DNA from: Phymorhynchus buccinoides | Lineage: Eukaryota > Mollusca > Gastropoda > Neogastropoda > Raphitomidae | DNA length: 64,000 bases | Assembly: GCA_017654935.2 (NCBI GenBank) | Contig: CM065691.1 | Coordinates: forward strand, 29,596,714 to 29,660,713 | Direction: 5' to 3' | Part shown: piece by piece, positions 45,290 through 57,319 of the stretch | How positions within the stretch are numbered: the first letter of the stretch is position 1 | How the letters are laid out: every line of letters begins with the position of its first letter | Notes under the pieces: model-generated | Seen by the model: only the letters and a program-made list of their open reading frames with translations | The model's database searches: none | What the model was told of the DNA's origin: nothing | Made by a program: the position numbers and the translations under genes

Positions 45290-46765
45290 ATGGCATTCCA
45301 AACGTCAAACAATTATTTGCACGATTTTTAGTGGTAAAATGAGGCACTTTCCTCATTCTGTGCACATAATTCATTCTGTGGTGCACACAATTCATTCTGT
45401 GGCGCACACAATTCATTCTGTAGGACAGAATTCATTCTGTGGCACACACAATTCATTCTGTAGGACATAATTCATTCTGTAGGACAGAATTCATTCTGTG
45501 GCACACACAATTCATTCTGTAGGACAGAATTCATTCTGTGCACAAAATGTATTCTGTGGGATACACATTTCATTTTGTGCGCAGAATGAATTCTGTGTCC
45601 CACAGAAAACATTTTGTGCACATAATGAATTCTGTTATCTCACAGAATGAATTCTGTCCGACAGAATAAATTCTGTCCTATAGAATGAATTCTGTCCTAT
45701 AGAATGAGTTCTGTGGGAAACACAATTCATTCTATGGAGAATGAGGCTCATTTGCATATTACGTCACTGTGTGTGTGTGTATGTGTGTGTGTGTGTGGAG
45801 GAGGGGGGGGGGGCAAACTGCCTACCTTCTTCTTGTAGGCGATTGTAGATTGTTTGACAACTCACTCCAAAAAGCGTTGTTACTTTTGACAACGGCAGTC
45901 GAATCTCAAAAATGAGTTCCTCGATATGATCAACGTCTAGATCAATTTTTGGTCTTCCTGCCAGCTATACTATTGTTAGCAGGTTTCGTATAATATAATT
46001 ATTTTCTTTTATTTGAAAAGAAAGGGGGGGGGGGGGGGTCTTAATTACAAAATCATACACACCGTCACTGTTTTCACGGACAATATAGTAAAGTTTTGAG
46101 TTTCTTTTAAGTTTTAAGACAGTTGCATACATTTCCAACAACACATTTCTAAACTAATGAACACTATCTAGGTACCTACAATCACCATCATATGCAAATG
46201 AGCCTCGTTCTCCATAGAATGAATTGTGTTTCCCACAGAACTCATTCTATAGGACAGAATTCATTCTATAGGACAGAATTTATTCTGTCGGACAGAATTT
46301 ATTCTGTGGGATAACAGAATTCATTCTGTGCACAAAAATTTATTCTGTATGCGACACAGAATTCATTCTGCGCACAAAATGAAATGTGTATATCCCACAG
46401 AATAAAGTTTTGGCACAGAATGAATTCTGTCCTACAGAATGAATTATGTACTACAGAATGAATTGTGTGTGCCACAGAATGAATTCTGTCCTACAGAATG
46501 AATTGTGTGTGCCACAGAATGAATTCTGTCCTACAGAATGAATTCTGTCCTACAGAATCAATTGGTGTGCGCCACAGAATGAATTGTGTGTGCCACAGAA
46601 TGAATTCTGTCCTACAGAATGAATTCTGTGCCCACAGAATGAATTCTGTGCATACAGAATGAATTCTGTGCACCACAGAATGAATTGTGTGCACAGAATG
46701 AGGAAAGTGCCTCATTTTACCACTACAAATCGAGCAAATAATTGTTTGACGTTTGGAATGCCATA
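45290..46765. mobile_element. Foldback transposon with palindromic-motif arms
   Basis: Absent from the left arm, where the target reads uninterrupted near 27,175-27,185. The 8-bp duplication GTGGTACT flanks it (45,282-45,289 and 46,766-46,773). The outer 75 bp are near-perfect inverted repeats starting ATGGCATTCCAAACGTC. Inward, both arms (about 470 and 575 bp) are arrays of the partly self-complementary motif ACAGAATTCATTCTGT with spacers such as GGCACAC and AGGACAG. The arms end with GAGGCTCATTTGCATAT and its complement. The loop of about 428 bp (45,763-46,190) contains (GT)n, G runs and a helix-turn-helix-coding remnant. No transposase. The length of the duplication is ambiguous by one base (7-8). 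Confidence 0.9.
45815..45962 (-). pseudogene. Helix-turn-helix coding remnant in the foldback loop
   Basis: The minus strand keeps about 50 codons open. They begin AGRPKIDLDVDHIEELIF and run to SKVTTLFGVSCQTIYNRLQE, a typical helix-turn-helix (turn and recognition helix around LFGVSCQTIYNRLQEEG). GRP-plus-HTH N-termini of this form occur in metazoan transposon-derived integrase-core proteins and resolvase-like DNA-binding domains. A stop lies four codons before the start and a poly-C run ends it, so it is a captured fragment. Family assignment is tentative. Confidence 0.6.
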
Positions 46766-46773
46766 GTGGTACT

Positions 46774-47119
46774 GGTAGACAGAAAGTTGGAGGAGATGAC
46801 GGAGGAGAAGATGGAAATAGAAAAGAGGAAGAAGAACCTGAGCGCCAAGACTGGAATTGAGGGGAAAAGAAAAGATGACCTTGCTGCTGCCAAGACACTG
46901 ATGAATAAGATAGTCAAAATTGAGGAGGGCGATCTGATTGAACCGGTCAGGTTGGGGAGAGAAGGGGGCAACAGACCTAGAATGTTGCGTGTGACTGTGA
47001 AAAGTGTTCAGAAGAAAGAAATAATGAGGAAAGCCCCAGAAAGGAACAAAAATGTCACGAACAAAGACAAGAAAGTGTACATAAATCATGTTAGATTTTG
47101 TTGTGGCCAGAATGTTTAA
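46774..47119 (+). pseudogene. LINE ORF1, C-terminal part (right arm)
   Basis: Resumes after the foldback with LVDRKLEEMTEEKMEIEKRK. Relative to the left arm nine codons (IIVNLKES region) are missing. Then RLGREGGNRPRMLRVTVKS follows. Confidence 0.7.
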
Positions 47120-47146
47120 ATATTCATGTTACGAAAAGTGTGTCGC

Positions 47147-47377
47147 TTAACCCTTTCACCGCCAAAGTCGCATTTTAGCACCACTGTGATTTAACACCTA
47201 TGTCACTAAAAGGCATCAAATTGGGGTCTATTATCCAAAGACCCTATTGTCTTAGTTTTGGGAAGTATGGATAGACCTTACTGTATTATGCCACAGAAGA
47301 ATCCCCAATACTGCAGATGTATTTTGTTCTCTACCCAGGTGAATTTAATGGACATTTTTGGCTGAAATATGGCTGGT
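47147..47377. mobile_element. TTAA MITE, right arm only, 3' end lost
   Basis: TTAACCCTTTCACCGCCA starts the insert. The left arm has the plain site GCTTAAATGATAT written in reverse near 26,785. The right terminus is missing about 12 bases (GGCTGG then TAAATGATAT). It is homologous along its length to 58,423-58,668. Confidence 0.8.
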
Positions 47378-47407
47378 AAATGATATAATTGTATCAGGGA
47401 TCCTGTA

Positions 47408-47409
<2 letters not shown>

Positions 47410-47474
<65 letters not shown>
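47410..47474. repeat. (GA)n microsatellite, expanded against left arm
   Basis: About 32 GA units; the left allele (26,727-26,740) has about 7. Confidence 0.95.
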
Positions 47475-47477
<3 letters not shown>

Positions 47478-47912
47478 GGGCCGTGTGTACACATATATAT
47501 GTATTGGTCACAATTTGGTGCATTCCTTCCTGTTGCTTGTTTACATTTTTATTTATAATAGTTTCTGTGAGGGTGAGGTGTTATCAGAGAGTGACAGTGC
47601 TGGTAAACGAGGGTGGATGTCTTTGTGAGTGAGAATCGTTATTTTTGTTACTTTATTTCTTTGCATTCGAATATTGGTAGTATCACTGAATGATTCACTA
47701 TCAGTATGACTTTATTTCTGATTTTAATGCATGTTTTTCATCTTTCAATGTTGCCTTTGTAAAGTGCATTGAACATACTACTGTATGGATTTTAGCGCTA
47801 TATGAAATAAAATTATTATTATTACTATTAGTAATAGTATTAGTATTAGTATTATTCAGAGATTGATTTCAGAGTGAGATCTTTTAGTTTTACCATAGTG
47901 AAGTTCAGTTGG

Positions 47913-48372
47913 TGTCTTCTTCTTCTTCGCTATGTGTGGCCACAATCAACTCTGAATATTTTGCCATGGAACCGGGAGACCTGTTCTACCACTTTGCTGG
48001 AAGAAAGGGCTCTAGTCCTAACGGGCCCTGACTGGCTGGGTCACATACTGACATACTATAGGTTTTTCTTCTTTTATCTGTTTTCCCCCCCCTAAGGCGC
48101 TTCTTCCGCAGATCCCCCTGTTTTAATTTAAGTGACAAAATGGTCACTCAGAATGAGTTAGATGGAAGGAAGGCCTGAGAAGAAACTAGAAAAGTTAGGC
48201 CTTAGAGTTAGACAGAAGAGAGGACAGATAAAAAGAGAAAGGATTAACTATATTAAGTGCTTGAACTGGGTTAAGACCATTAAACCCCCTAGTTCAGCTG
48301 GGAAGTAACAGGCCCCACTTCCAGTTCCAGCAACAAGCAAAAGCAGTTCTAAGAGAAGGAGAAAAAAAAGAG
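47913..48372 (+). repeat. SINE-like repeat family B (right arm copy)
   Basis: Starts TTCTTCTTCTTCGCTATGTG and ends in an A-rich tract after CAAGCAAAAGCAGTTC. Allele of 25,860-26,300. Confidence 0.65.
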
Positions 48373-48477
48373 ATTGATTGTGCATAAACATGATAAAGAT
48401 CAGGTACTTAAAAGCTCTATAAGGCCGTGTACACATATATTGTACACATATAATAAATGATACTAGCGGAACGCCCC

Positions 48478-48535
48478 ATACCGGTAACGCCTAGTACCGG
48501 TAATGCCTAGTACAGGTAACGCCAAGTTTCGCCGG
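48478..48535. repeat. 16-bp minisatellite, right-arm allele
   Basis: About three units of the repeat at 25,649-25,731. Confidence 0.8.
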
Positions 48536-48574
48536 GTCCGTGAAGTATTATATTTTTACTTTTGTTGCTGAAAA

Positions 48575-49180
48575 CCCAATTTTTAGACCCCTACTACTTT
48601 CAAGGCCTACTGATCTCCGTGACCTTGATCGGTATGCAATCATCAGAACAACCGTAAGCCAAAGTACCTACATGCCAAGTTTGAAGTCCCTAAGACCAAC
48701 GGTGTGGACGTTATAGCCCCTTAAATATTTTCGGTTTTCAAGGTCATACACCAAGGTGAAGGTCACGACGGCAATAATTTATGCGCGGATGCCTTCCTCT
48801 CATGGTGACACGCCACCACACAAAATTGGAAACGATTCGGTGAAGCGGTTCGGGAGATATGTGTGGGACAGAAAATCCCAATTATTAGACCCCTACCACT
48901 TTCAAGGCATACCGATCTCCCTGACCTTGTCCTTGACCTTCATTGGTACACCATCATCAGAACGGCCATAAGCGAAAGTACATCCATGCCAAGTTTCAAG
49001 ACTCTAGGACCTGCAGTGTGGAAGTTATGGCCCCTTAACGGTTTTCGGTTTTCAAGGTCATACGCCAAGGTCAAGGTCAGGACGGCAAAAAGTTTTGCGC
49101 GGATGCCTTCCTCTCATGGGGACACACAACCACACAAAATTTGAAGTGATTCGGTCAAGCGGTTCGGGAGATCCTTGGGA
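48575..49180. repeat. AGGTCA-rich tandem repeat, two units, uninterrupted
   Basis: Reverse of 23,410-25,620 without the hAT-like insertion, confirming the unit length of about 310 bp and the tandem arrangement. Confidence 0.8.
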
Positions 49181-49480
49181 CAGACAGAAAAGAAGAACAA
49201 ACAAACAAACAAAAAAAGAAACAAACCTGAACGAAAACATACTCCTTTGCGATCGTAGATCGGCAAAGGACTAAAAGGACAAACGAACTGAAAGCCTACT
49301 TAGTTAAACCAGAGAGGTTCTTAATCTGTGGTTCAACCATTGTAGCTCCGTTTTAATAAATCTGGGGACCCACAACTAAAACAAAAAAAAACATTCATTC
49401 TTCTCCATGAACACCCCCCACCGTACCCCACCCCCAACCATCCCCCCGTCCCCCCCATCCCCCCCTTGAACACCCTCCAT

Positions 49481-49481
<1 letters not shown>

Positions 49482-49553
<72 letters not shown>

Positions 49554-49567
49554 TCTCTCTCTCTCTC
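49482..49567. repeat. (CT)n microsatellite
   Basis: Allele of the (GA)n at 23,015-23,083, longer here. Confidence 0.95.
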
Positions 49568-50039
49568 CACTGTCTGTATAAAAATAGCTGCAGCGTGCGG
49601 GAGCGTGGCCAGGCAAGCAAAGAGCCAAAGACATTGAAAAGAAAAGACTAACATCTGGTCCCTTTTCCCTATATGAGTAGTGAGGACAGAAACACTGGTT
49701 GTGTCGCTTTTAAACATCTTTATGACATAACACGTCGATAGGCCAGTTGAATTCTCCGTTCAAATTCCAGTCTGAGTCTTTGCATAGCCGCCACTGTGAA
49801 CTACCCCACTAACGATAACTCTATCAGCCAGGCTTGCATTAACTCTTAAGTAGTCCATCTTCCCCTTTTGGAGTCTTTGGTTATGTGTCAAGTGTTGGTT
49901 GAAATTAGCGTCCTGCAAAATAAATCAGGTTATAGCGCGTGTTTATGAACGGATGCTGTTGAAATTTTGCACGACGATAGTCACTATCCCTGGTCACGCA
50001 TGTTCCAAATCTCGAGTCAATGTCGGGTCTGGTTACGCC

Positions 50040-50204
50040 GCGGTTTGTGAAAACGTGAAGCGGCCTGTCGGCGCCCGTATCTCCGGCATTTCTGAATCGA
50101 TTCGCTTCCGGTTTGGCACATGGATAGGCAATCGGCCCAGAAACACCGGAGATACGGGCGCCGAGAGGCCGGCGGATGCGCGTTTCACGCATTTGCGAAA
50201 CCGC
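50040..50204. repeat. GC-rich long hairpin, right-arm allele
   Basis: Mirror of 22,379-22,543 with only scattered changes; the stem is preserved. Confidence 0.75.
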
Positions 50205-50324
50205 GCAAATGATACGGCCGCCTCGGTTGCCATTGCCATCGCCCCGTTAGGGCTCACAGCAAATTTGAAGCGATTCGGTAAAAAAACCGGCGGAGTTATA
50301 AGGCCCGTTTTGTGTTTCAGACAC

Positions 50325-50418
50325 GCACACACACAACACAACACAACACAACACAACACAACACAACACCACACCACACCACACCACACCACACCACACC
50401 ACACCACACCACACCACA

Positions 50419-50459
<41 letters not shown>
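50325..50459. repeat. ACACA/ACACC microsatellite
   Basis: Allele of 22,137-22,262 with a different unit composition. Confidence 0.9.
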
Positions 50460-50460
<1 letters not shown>

Positions 50461-51602
50461 GCGCGGCTTATTACTATATGATATGCGGAGATTCCGTGCA
50501 GAAACCCGTGCGCAATCCGTAAATAAGTACCGGTAAAAGAAAGAAGGGAAAAGATTTGCGCACATGTTCGAATTCCCCCTAATCCGTAAATGTTTACCCT
50601 TCTTTCTTTCACTTCTGGGTTTCCGTGCTGAACTTACACAGCCTTAATATACAATCTTAATTTGAATCAAGCATCATCAGTTTGCCATTATATATGTTCA
50701 TTCATTCTTAATGTACTCAAAGCCCTACACAGAACAGTGCCTCCAGGCCTGTGCCTGATCTCCAAAACTAAATGTTATTTTCCGTGATTCATGTATTTTG
50801 ATAATTATAATTATGCAGGGCTTCTGAAAATGTAGAGATTGTGCATATTTGCGCTCTAGAGCTCTCAAATCACCCCCTAGAATGTCAAACCATGCGTGAG
50901 ATTTACCCTTTAAAATCTCAAGTCGGGGGTCAGGTGACCCATTAAAACAATGTTAATTTTGAGTAAGATAATGACGTTGCTCATTTCAATTCTGCTAGGC
51001 CAAACTAGGCTACTGCCACAATGAGGAGTCACTAACCTATATACAATTCTTAAAAGATCGTGCAGAAACTGTCACTAGTGTCAGAACGCAGTAAACATCG
51101 AAAACTCATTGTTCATTGGCAGACCCTTTTCGCAAAATCCAATAAAATCCAACGCTTGATATTCCCCTTCCTGTCGTCAACATGCCACCAGTCTGGCAAG
51201 TGTTAAAGAAAATTTGAAGACAAAGAAGAAGAAACTGGTTGTTCGTCAAAACCAAAACCAAGCACACATAAAAAGTGATCAGTTTGGTCACTATGTGTGT
51301 GAGTGAAGAGAGCACTTGTGTTGTGTGCATGTACATGCATGCATGTGTCTGTGTAAGTGCTGTTTACTTACGTAGGAAGTAGGGTCTTGACCCTTTAAAA
51401 TTTGAAACGGGGGGTAAAAATACCCCTTAAAACTGTAAGCAAGTCGTGAGTGTACCCCTTAGCTTAGAGAAAGGAAAATCAGAGCCTTGATATGGACAGC
51501 ATGGTTTCCCCCCAAAAAAGAACATTATTGTACATGTATTGGAAAATCAAGATTTGTTTCCAGTTAGTGACAACGCTGTCTTGTGTTTTGTGCAGTTCAA
51601 AC

Positions 51603-51686
51603 ATGGGGAATCTGGTTTGGAGTTTCTTTTTGGTGTTACTTGGAAGCATTGTGACTTTGGTGGTTCCGTCTGTTGACGAAGGATTG
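51603..51686 (+). CDS. TNFR right copy, exon 1 (signal peptide)
   Basis: 28 codons, identical in protein to the left copy, followed by donor GTAAGT. Confidence 0.85.
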
Positions 51687-54090
51687 GTAAGTGTACTTCG
51701 TTTTCCTAATTTTGTAATTATAATGGAACCTCCCTTATAAGACCTTCAAAAATCATCCAAAATGAGGTGTTATAATGGAGGGGTCTCTTTTTTTTTCATA
51801 ATATAAGGGAGGTAATTTTAATACTTACAAAAAAGGGTAATATCTCAGAGAAGTAGGTCTTATGTGGTAGACAGTCTTATAATGGGAGGTCTTATAAGGG
51901 AGGTTCCACTGTATATTGAAATTATTGTGTGTGTGTGTGTGTACGTGTGTGTCACTGTATGTGTGTGTGTCAAGTCAAAATTTTATTTCCATATGGAACA
52001 TTGACTAAGCAGATAATATACTTTTTTCATCAAGCCATCCGTAAAAAAATAATGAAGAACTAAAGATTCCAAAGTTGTAAACAATAACGAAAGAGGAAAA
52101 GAGGGGAAAATAAACAAAGAAAGAAACAAGTTACAAAAACAGGGAAGAGGGTGGGGAGTTGGAGAGTAACATATTATGTACAATATATACTGAAATATGC
52201 ATTAATTCTTCATTATAACATCACATTCACATATCAACACATTTTCTCTATTTTGACCCTCATTTCAAATAAGAGAAAAATAAAGTGAGAGATTATGTTC
52301 TGTTAAACTAAAAGAGATATATATTTTAAAAAAATTCTTAAAAGAGTTCTTGTTTGCTATGGGTTTTTTTAAATTGGAGGGTAATTTGTTCCATAAATCC
52401 CCACCTGAATAGAGGAGACTAGATTTGAATAGATTATTATTTGGTCGAGGGAATGATAGCAAATGGGTGTGTCTGCTTGTGTTTGTCTTAAATTTGTCTG
52501 CTATCTTTTTTTGAGCATTTCTGTTGACAATATTAATTATTATGCATGCAGATTGCCTTTTTGAGCAAAAGTCTGTCTTGAAAGTTAGTATATCAGTTGT
52601 TTGTAGTCTTCAATGATAAGTGAGCTTGATTTTAACAAGATTGTTTTTATTGCTTTTTTGTACTTGTATATGATGGATAATCTTTAAATTGGTATCACTG
52701 CAATTATCCCATAGTGTTGAAGCATAATCGATCATTGAGAGAATGTGTGCATTAAAGAATATAGTTTACGAGAATGGATATCAAGAAAATGTTTTATTTT
52801 GGTTAGCTGGATTATTTTTCTAGACAGGCTTTTCCCTAAAGACTTTATATGGTCTGTCCAAGACAGATCTTTATCAATGACAACACCTAATATTTTGTGC
52901 AAATCAACTTCTTCAATTTTGTTACTGCAAATAAATAGTGGTGGAAATTGTGAGTTATCTTTTGTCTTTTTTGTCTAGTTGATACGTGTACGTATGCATT
53001 TCGTTTTATTGGCATTCAGCGACATGTGATTTAATTGAGTCCAGTTGAGAACATTTTTAACATCATTTTGAAGGTTGTTTACTAAAATGTTAGCATTTGT
53101 ATCACTACAGTGGAGGGATGAGTCGTCTGCAAACATTTCACATTTACTATTGACAAAACATGGTAGGTCGTTTTTTATAGTTCTGATAGAGCCAATCTGG
53201 CAAAATGATCTGGGGATATAACTCTCTTGACTGTTAAAGAGCAAAAACCAGCATATCACCAGTTATTTCTCTTCATCTGATGACGTCATCAGTGATGTCA
53301 AGTTAGTATGTGATACGTTTTATGGCAGTCAAGGGGTTAAGGAAAAAGTAAAAGAAAATGATCCATGTGTATTTATTTATTGACACTGTGAGTCACACTC
53401 ACAGTGAGTCGAGGGAAAAGAGAGGAGCTTTGCCTCTAAAAACCAAAGAACTTTTGCCTGCTGATGCATCAGTACACTTGTTTCATATCTTTGCAATTAT
53501 CTGTGCCCCACAGCACTACTACGAAGCAAACGGAGTGGTTTGCAACAAATGCCCGCCTGGGACCAAAGTGGTGAAGCACTGCACTGTGGATTTAACCAAC
53601 TCCTCTTGCGAGGTGTGTCCGGACCACAAATATGTGGACCACTGGAACGACAAAACCCACTGCCTGCCCTGCAAGTCTTCCTGCCCAAAGAATGGCAAAG
53701 CTGTACAGGATTGTACGCCCACCACCAACCATCAGTGTCGGTGTGACCTGGGGTTTCACCGTCACCCGTTGGATCCAATTGACAATCACTGGAAGTGCCG
53801 TGAGCACGCACAGTGTCCTGAAGGATATCGGGTGAAGGATTACGGTATGTGTGTGTGTGTGACTCTGTGTGTGTGTGTGTGTGTGTGTGTCTGTCTGTGT
53901 GTATGTGTGTGTGTATGTGTATATATATGTGTTTGAATTACATTTGTTTTGAATCAAGCAACTACAACCATTACAAGTTACAGTGTTTGAAAAATAATGT
54001 TGCTTCTGCTAGGTTCAGAGCTTCAGATTGTTGGTGCGCCTGCGCAATTCACGCATATTTTGGTGCATGCCAATTATTAAGTATGAGACT

Positions 54091-54133
<43 letters not shown>

Positions 54134-57100
54134 CAATCAGGGTTTTTTGTTTGTTTCGTTTTCCATCAGGTCACAAATGCATCATAACATTATACGTCAA
54201 TCAGTCATCCTAACAAAAACTTGCATGGTCTTGTTTTATTTTCTAGATCTACAGCTACCTGACTTTTGGGCTAAGTTTATCCAAATCCCCCCCCCCCCCC
54301 CACCCCCCCCCCCCCCCCCCCCCCCCCTGTCTCTTAACACCCCCCCCCCCCCCACTCCTCTCATATATGTATGCTAAATACTAACTTACTTTTTATGGTA
54401 ATAAGAGTCATGCGCACACTCCCATGCGCGTGTTCATGCGCATTCACGCATATGCCTATGCTCATAATGCATTGTATTGAAATATACTATACTATAGGTT
54501 TAAAGTTTTAGTAACACATTAGTGGCCCATAACTTTAAAAAAAAAGGACCCCTCATTTTCTGCAGTCAGGAGTCATATGACCCATGAAGTCTGAAAACAT
54601 TCTGAAGCTCTGTAGGTTGGGTTTTCTGTGTGTGTGTGTTTTAAAATTCAGGTAACCAATGCATTACTTTGACAGTTAACACAATGCACTGAATCAAATG
54701 TGTGTCATATAAAGCTCATAACTCGTCCTTTTCTTTGCCCTTTTTTTTTAACGTTGAATGTGTCGTCTGCATCCGTGGCTTCATTCACGATTTTCGTCCT
54801 AATAATTGATCTCAATAGGTACGATATGAATAGAATTCACAACTTAGTTTAATCAGTTGAGGAAAAAAGTATCCCCTTGTAGTCCGTGAAATATGGCACG
54901 CAATTTGAACACTCTAAGTTTACCAAGTAGCCACAGTCAGGACACTGTGTGAGAAAAAACAACTCATCTTTCATGTTTTTCTTTTCTTTTATCTTTGTTA
55001 ATATTTTGTTTTTATAAAGCAGATAACCACAGACAAGATGTAATGTAATCAGAATTTGCTTATTTTTTATTTTCTTCGTTCCAGAGACAAGAATACATTG
55101 AGAGAGAAGATGTTGTCTTATTTACATCAATTACATAACCACGTCAATGACAGCCTTACAGTTTTCACAGAGGAATGTCCTAAACGATGCTTTTCTTCAT
55201 TGGCTTGATTTTATTCCATCAGGTAACCACAGTCACGATACATCATGCGAGAAATGCCGCGAAGGAGAGCAATTTGTGAACACGTCTGACACGGATCACC
55301 CGCAATGTGAGGCTTGCAGTGTGTGTGCCAATGGCAGTGTTGTTCTGTCCAAATGCACACCGACGTCAGACACAGTGTGCAGACTTAACATCAGTAAGAA
55401 CTCCACCGACAACGCCACCGACAACGCCACCACAGAGGAACCTGTAACTCGTGGGGATGGTAAGTTTGATTTTGCTACGAAGGATGACAAAGTTTTTCAA
55501 GTCCAAGGACTCCCTTTCCATCTGATGCATTTATTCATGGGAAATAAATGAACGGAATGAGTTTGGAAGTGTGTTTGTGAACAATTACAGGCATGGTAGA
55601 CCTCCGCGAATCGCAGAAAATCTGCGAAACAGTTTGAAACAAAATATTTTTTGAAATGGCATGAAAATAGTGAAAATTTCACTCATTTATTGAATTTTCT
55701 TCGGCCCCCTGGACCCCTGACCATTTTCCTTGAAAACCACTTTGCCCCCACTACCCATGCCTGCAATTAGGACACTCAAAATGGGTTAGAAGTCTCCAAG
55801 TGACAAGTTCCTTACCAGGTTGAAGTTAAATTTCATGCAAAACGGTGGCATATTCAGAATCTGTTTGTTGATCGCTAAGTATTGATCATCAATCAATTAT
55901 TAAAATCAATTTGATGCTTGTAATTGTTTTTTTGACAATATAAAAAAAAAATTTGCTGTCCCATCTTCTGGGCCGTACAGTGCTCCCATGCCGCTCATTC
56001 CGAGTCCCAATTTGTAGCCACACCTCCGCACATTCAGGTCGCAGAATCCGAGACCAGCAGTCCAAGAGGAGCGAATCTATGTTAGGCCGTCAGGAGGCAA
56101 CCAACTGAGGAGACACTGCACTGCTGCTGAGTCACTTCGGTGGAGTTCAGTAGAGCCTGTTCAGGACACCACCTACTAAGCCCCCTACTGATGACACTAT
56201 TCTCTTAGTCGCGGAGCCAGCGTGAGTGAGGTCCTCCTCCGAGGGCGCCACCACGACCGTCCACCGACATCTCCCCAGAACACACTGATCCCCATGACTT
56301 TGACCCAAAAGCACCAAGGCATAGACTGGATTGGAAGCCGAAACTGAGGTCACCATGAGAGCAGGGCTTGCAAAGCCACAGAATTTGAGACATTTAAAAA
56401 CAAAATGTTTAATGATTGATGGAAATGAGACGGATGACTATGATGATGATGCTATGGAGTTCCGTATCGGTCTGAGACTGCATGATAGGGCTGTATTCTA
56501 CGCTTCCTTTCATAATGATATCCCGGCATTAACCAGGCCCAAGAACTACAGACACCTGCAGTGTTGGTCTTGAAATTAGAGCAACACTCAGAATCGCATC
56601 CGTTAAGCGGATGAAGCTCGACTGTGTGTCTTCAGTCTTCCCATTGAGCCCACAGCCACTCACTCTGGGTAGGAGTCGGTCCATGACCGAAAATACCCTT
56701 GCCTCTGATGAGATTTGAACCCGAGACCTCCCAGCCAGTAGTCCGCGACACTAACCACTACACCATGGCGGCTGTGTTTTTTGTGTGCAAATTATTAGAC
56801 ACAGAATTTGACAGAAAAATGTCAAAAGTGGTATCAATTTATATCCCCTACTTAGAGCATGTAATATCTGCAAAATAGTAAATTTATAGACATGCACTTG
56901 TGGCTTTGCCACTTCATAGTTTTCCTTTTTTTTTGGAAGGAGTTTCATGTCGTAGTCTGTTTTGTTTTGGGTGGTTTGTCTTGTCTGTTTTAACTGTAGA
57001 CATGAAAATTCAAATGTTGTGTACTAGTTTTCACTATTACATACCATTACCAACAAGTGATAGGAAAAAGTAAAGTTTCCAGTTATCAACAAGTGTATGA

Positions 57101-57286
57101 CAGCTACATCAACTCAAGTGATCTTTGTTTTTTAATATAATTAATGAGGAACTAATTTGACTGATTGTATGGTGGGGTTTTTTTTTGTGTTAATATTTTT
57201 TTGTGTTTTTTACTGGCAGTTTATTTGTTTTAATTAATTGATGTGCATGATTCACTGACTGTGGGTTTGTGTGTGTGTGTGCTTGC

Positions 57287-57319
<33 letters not shown>

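Larger units (their letters stand above)
40740..57265. repeat. Right arm of giant inverted repeat
   Basis: Reverse complement of 14,050-31,687, beginning at the first base after the gap. Arm-specific additions are the foldback element 45,290-46,765 and the TTAA MITE 47,147-47,377. Small differences include SNPs, microsatellite lengths and a 27-bp deletion in LINE ORF1 near 46,839. Confidence 0.95.

Noticed and set aside
45340..46710. Regular short repeats could suggest a CRISPR-like array
   Set aside because: Eukaryotic context, units are self-complementary with short irregular spacers, and the two arrays are inverted copies of each other with a target duplication outside.
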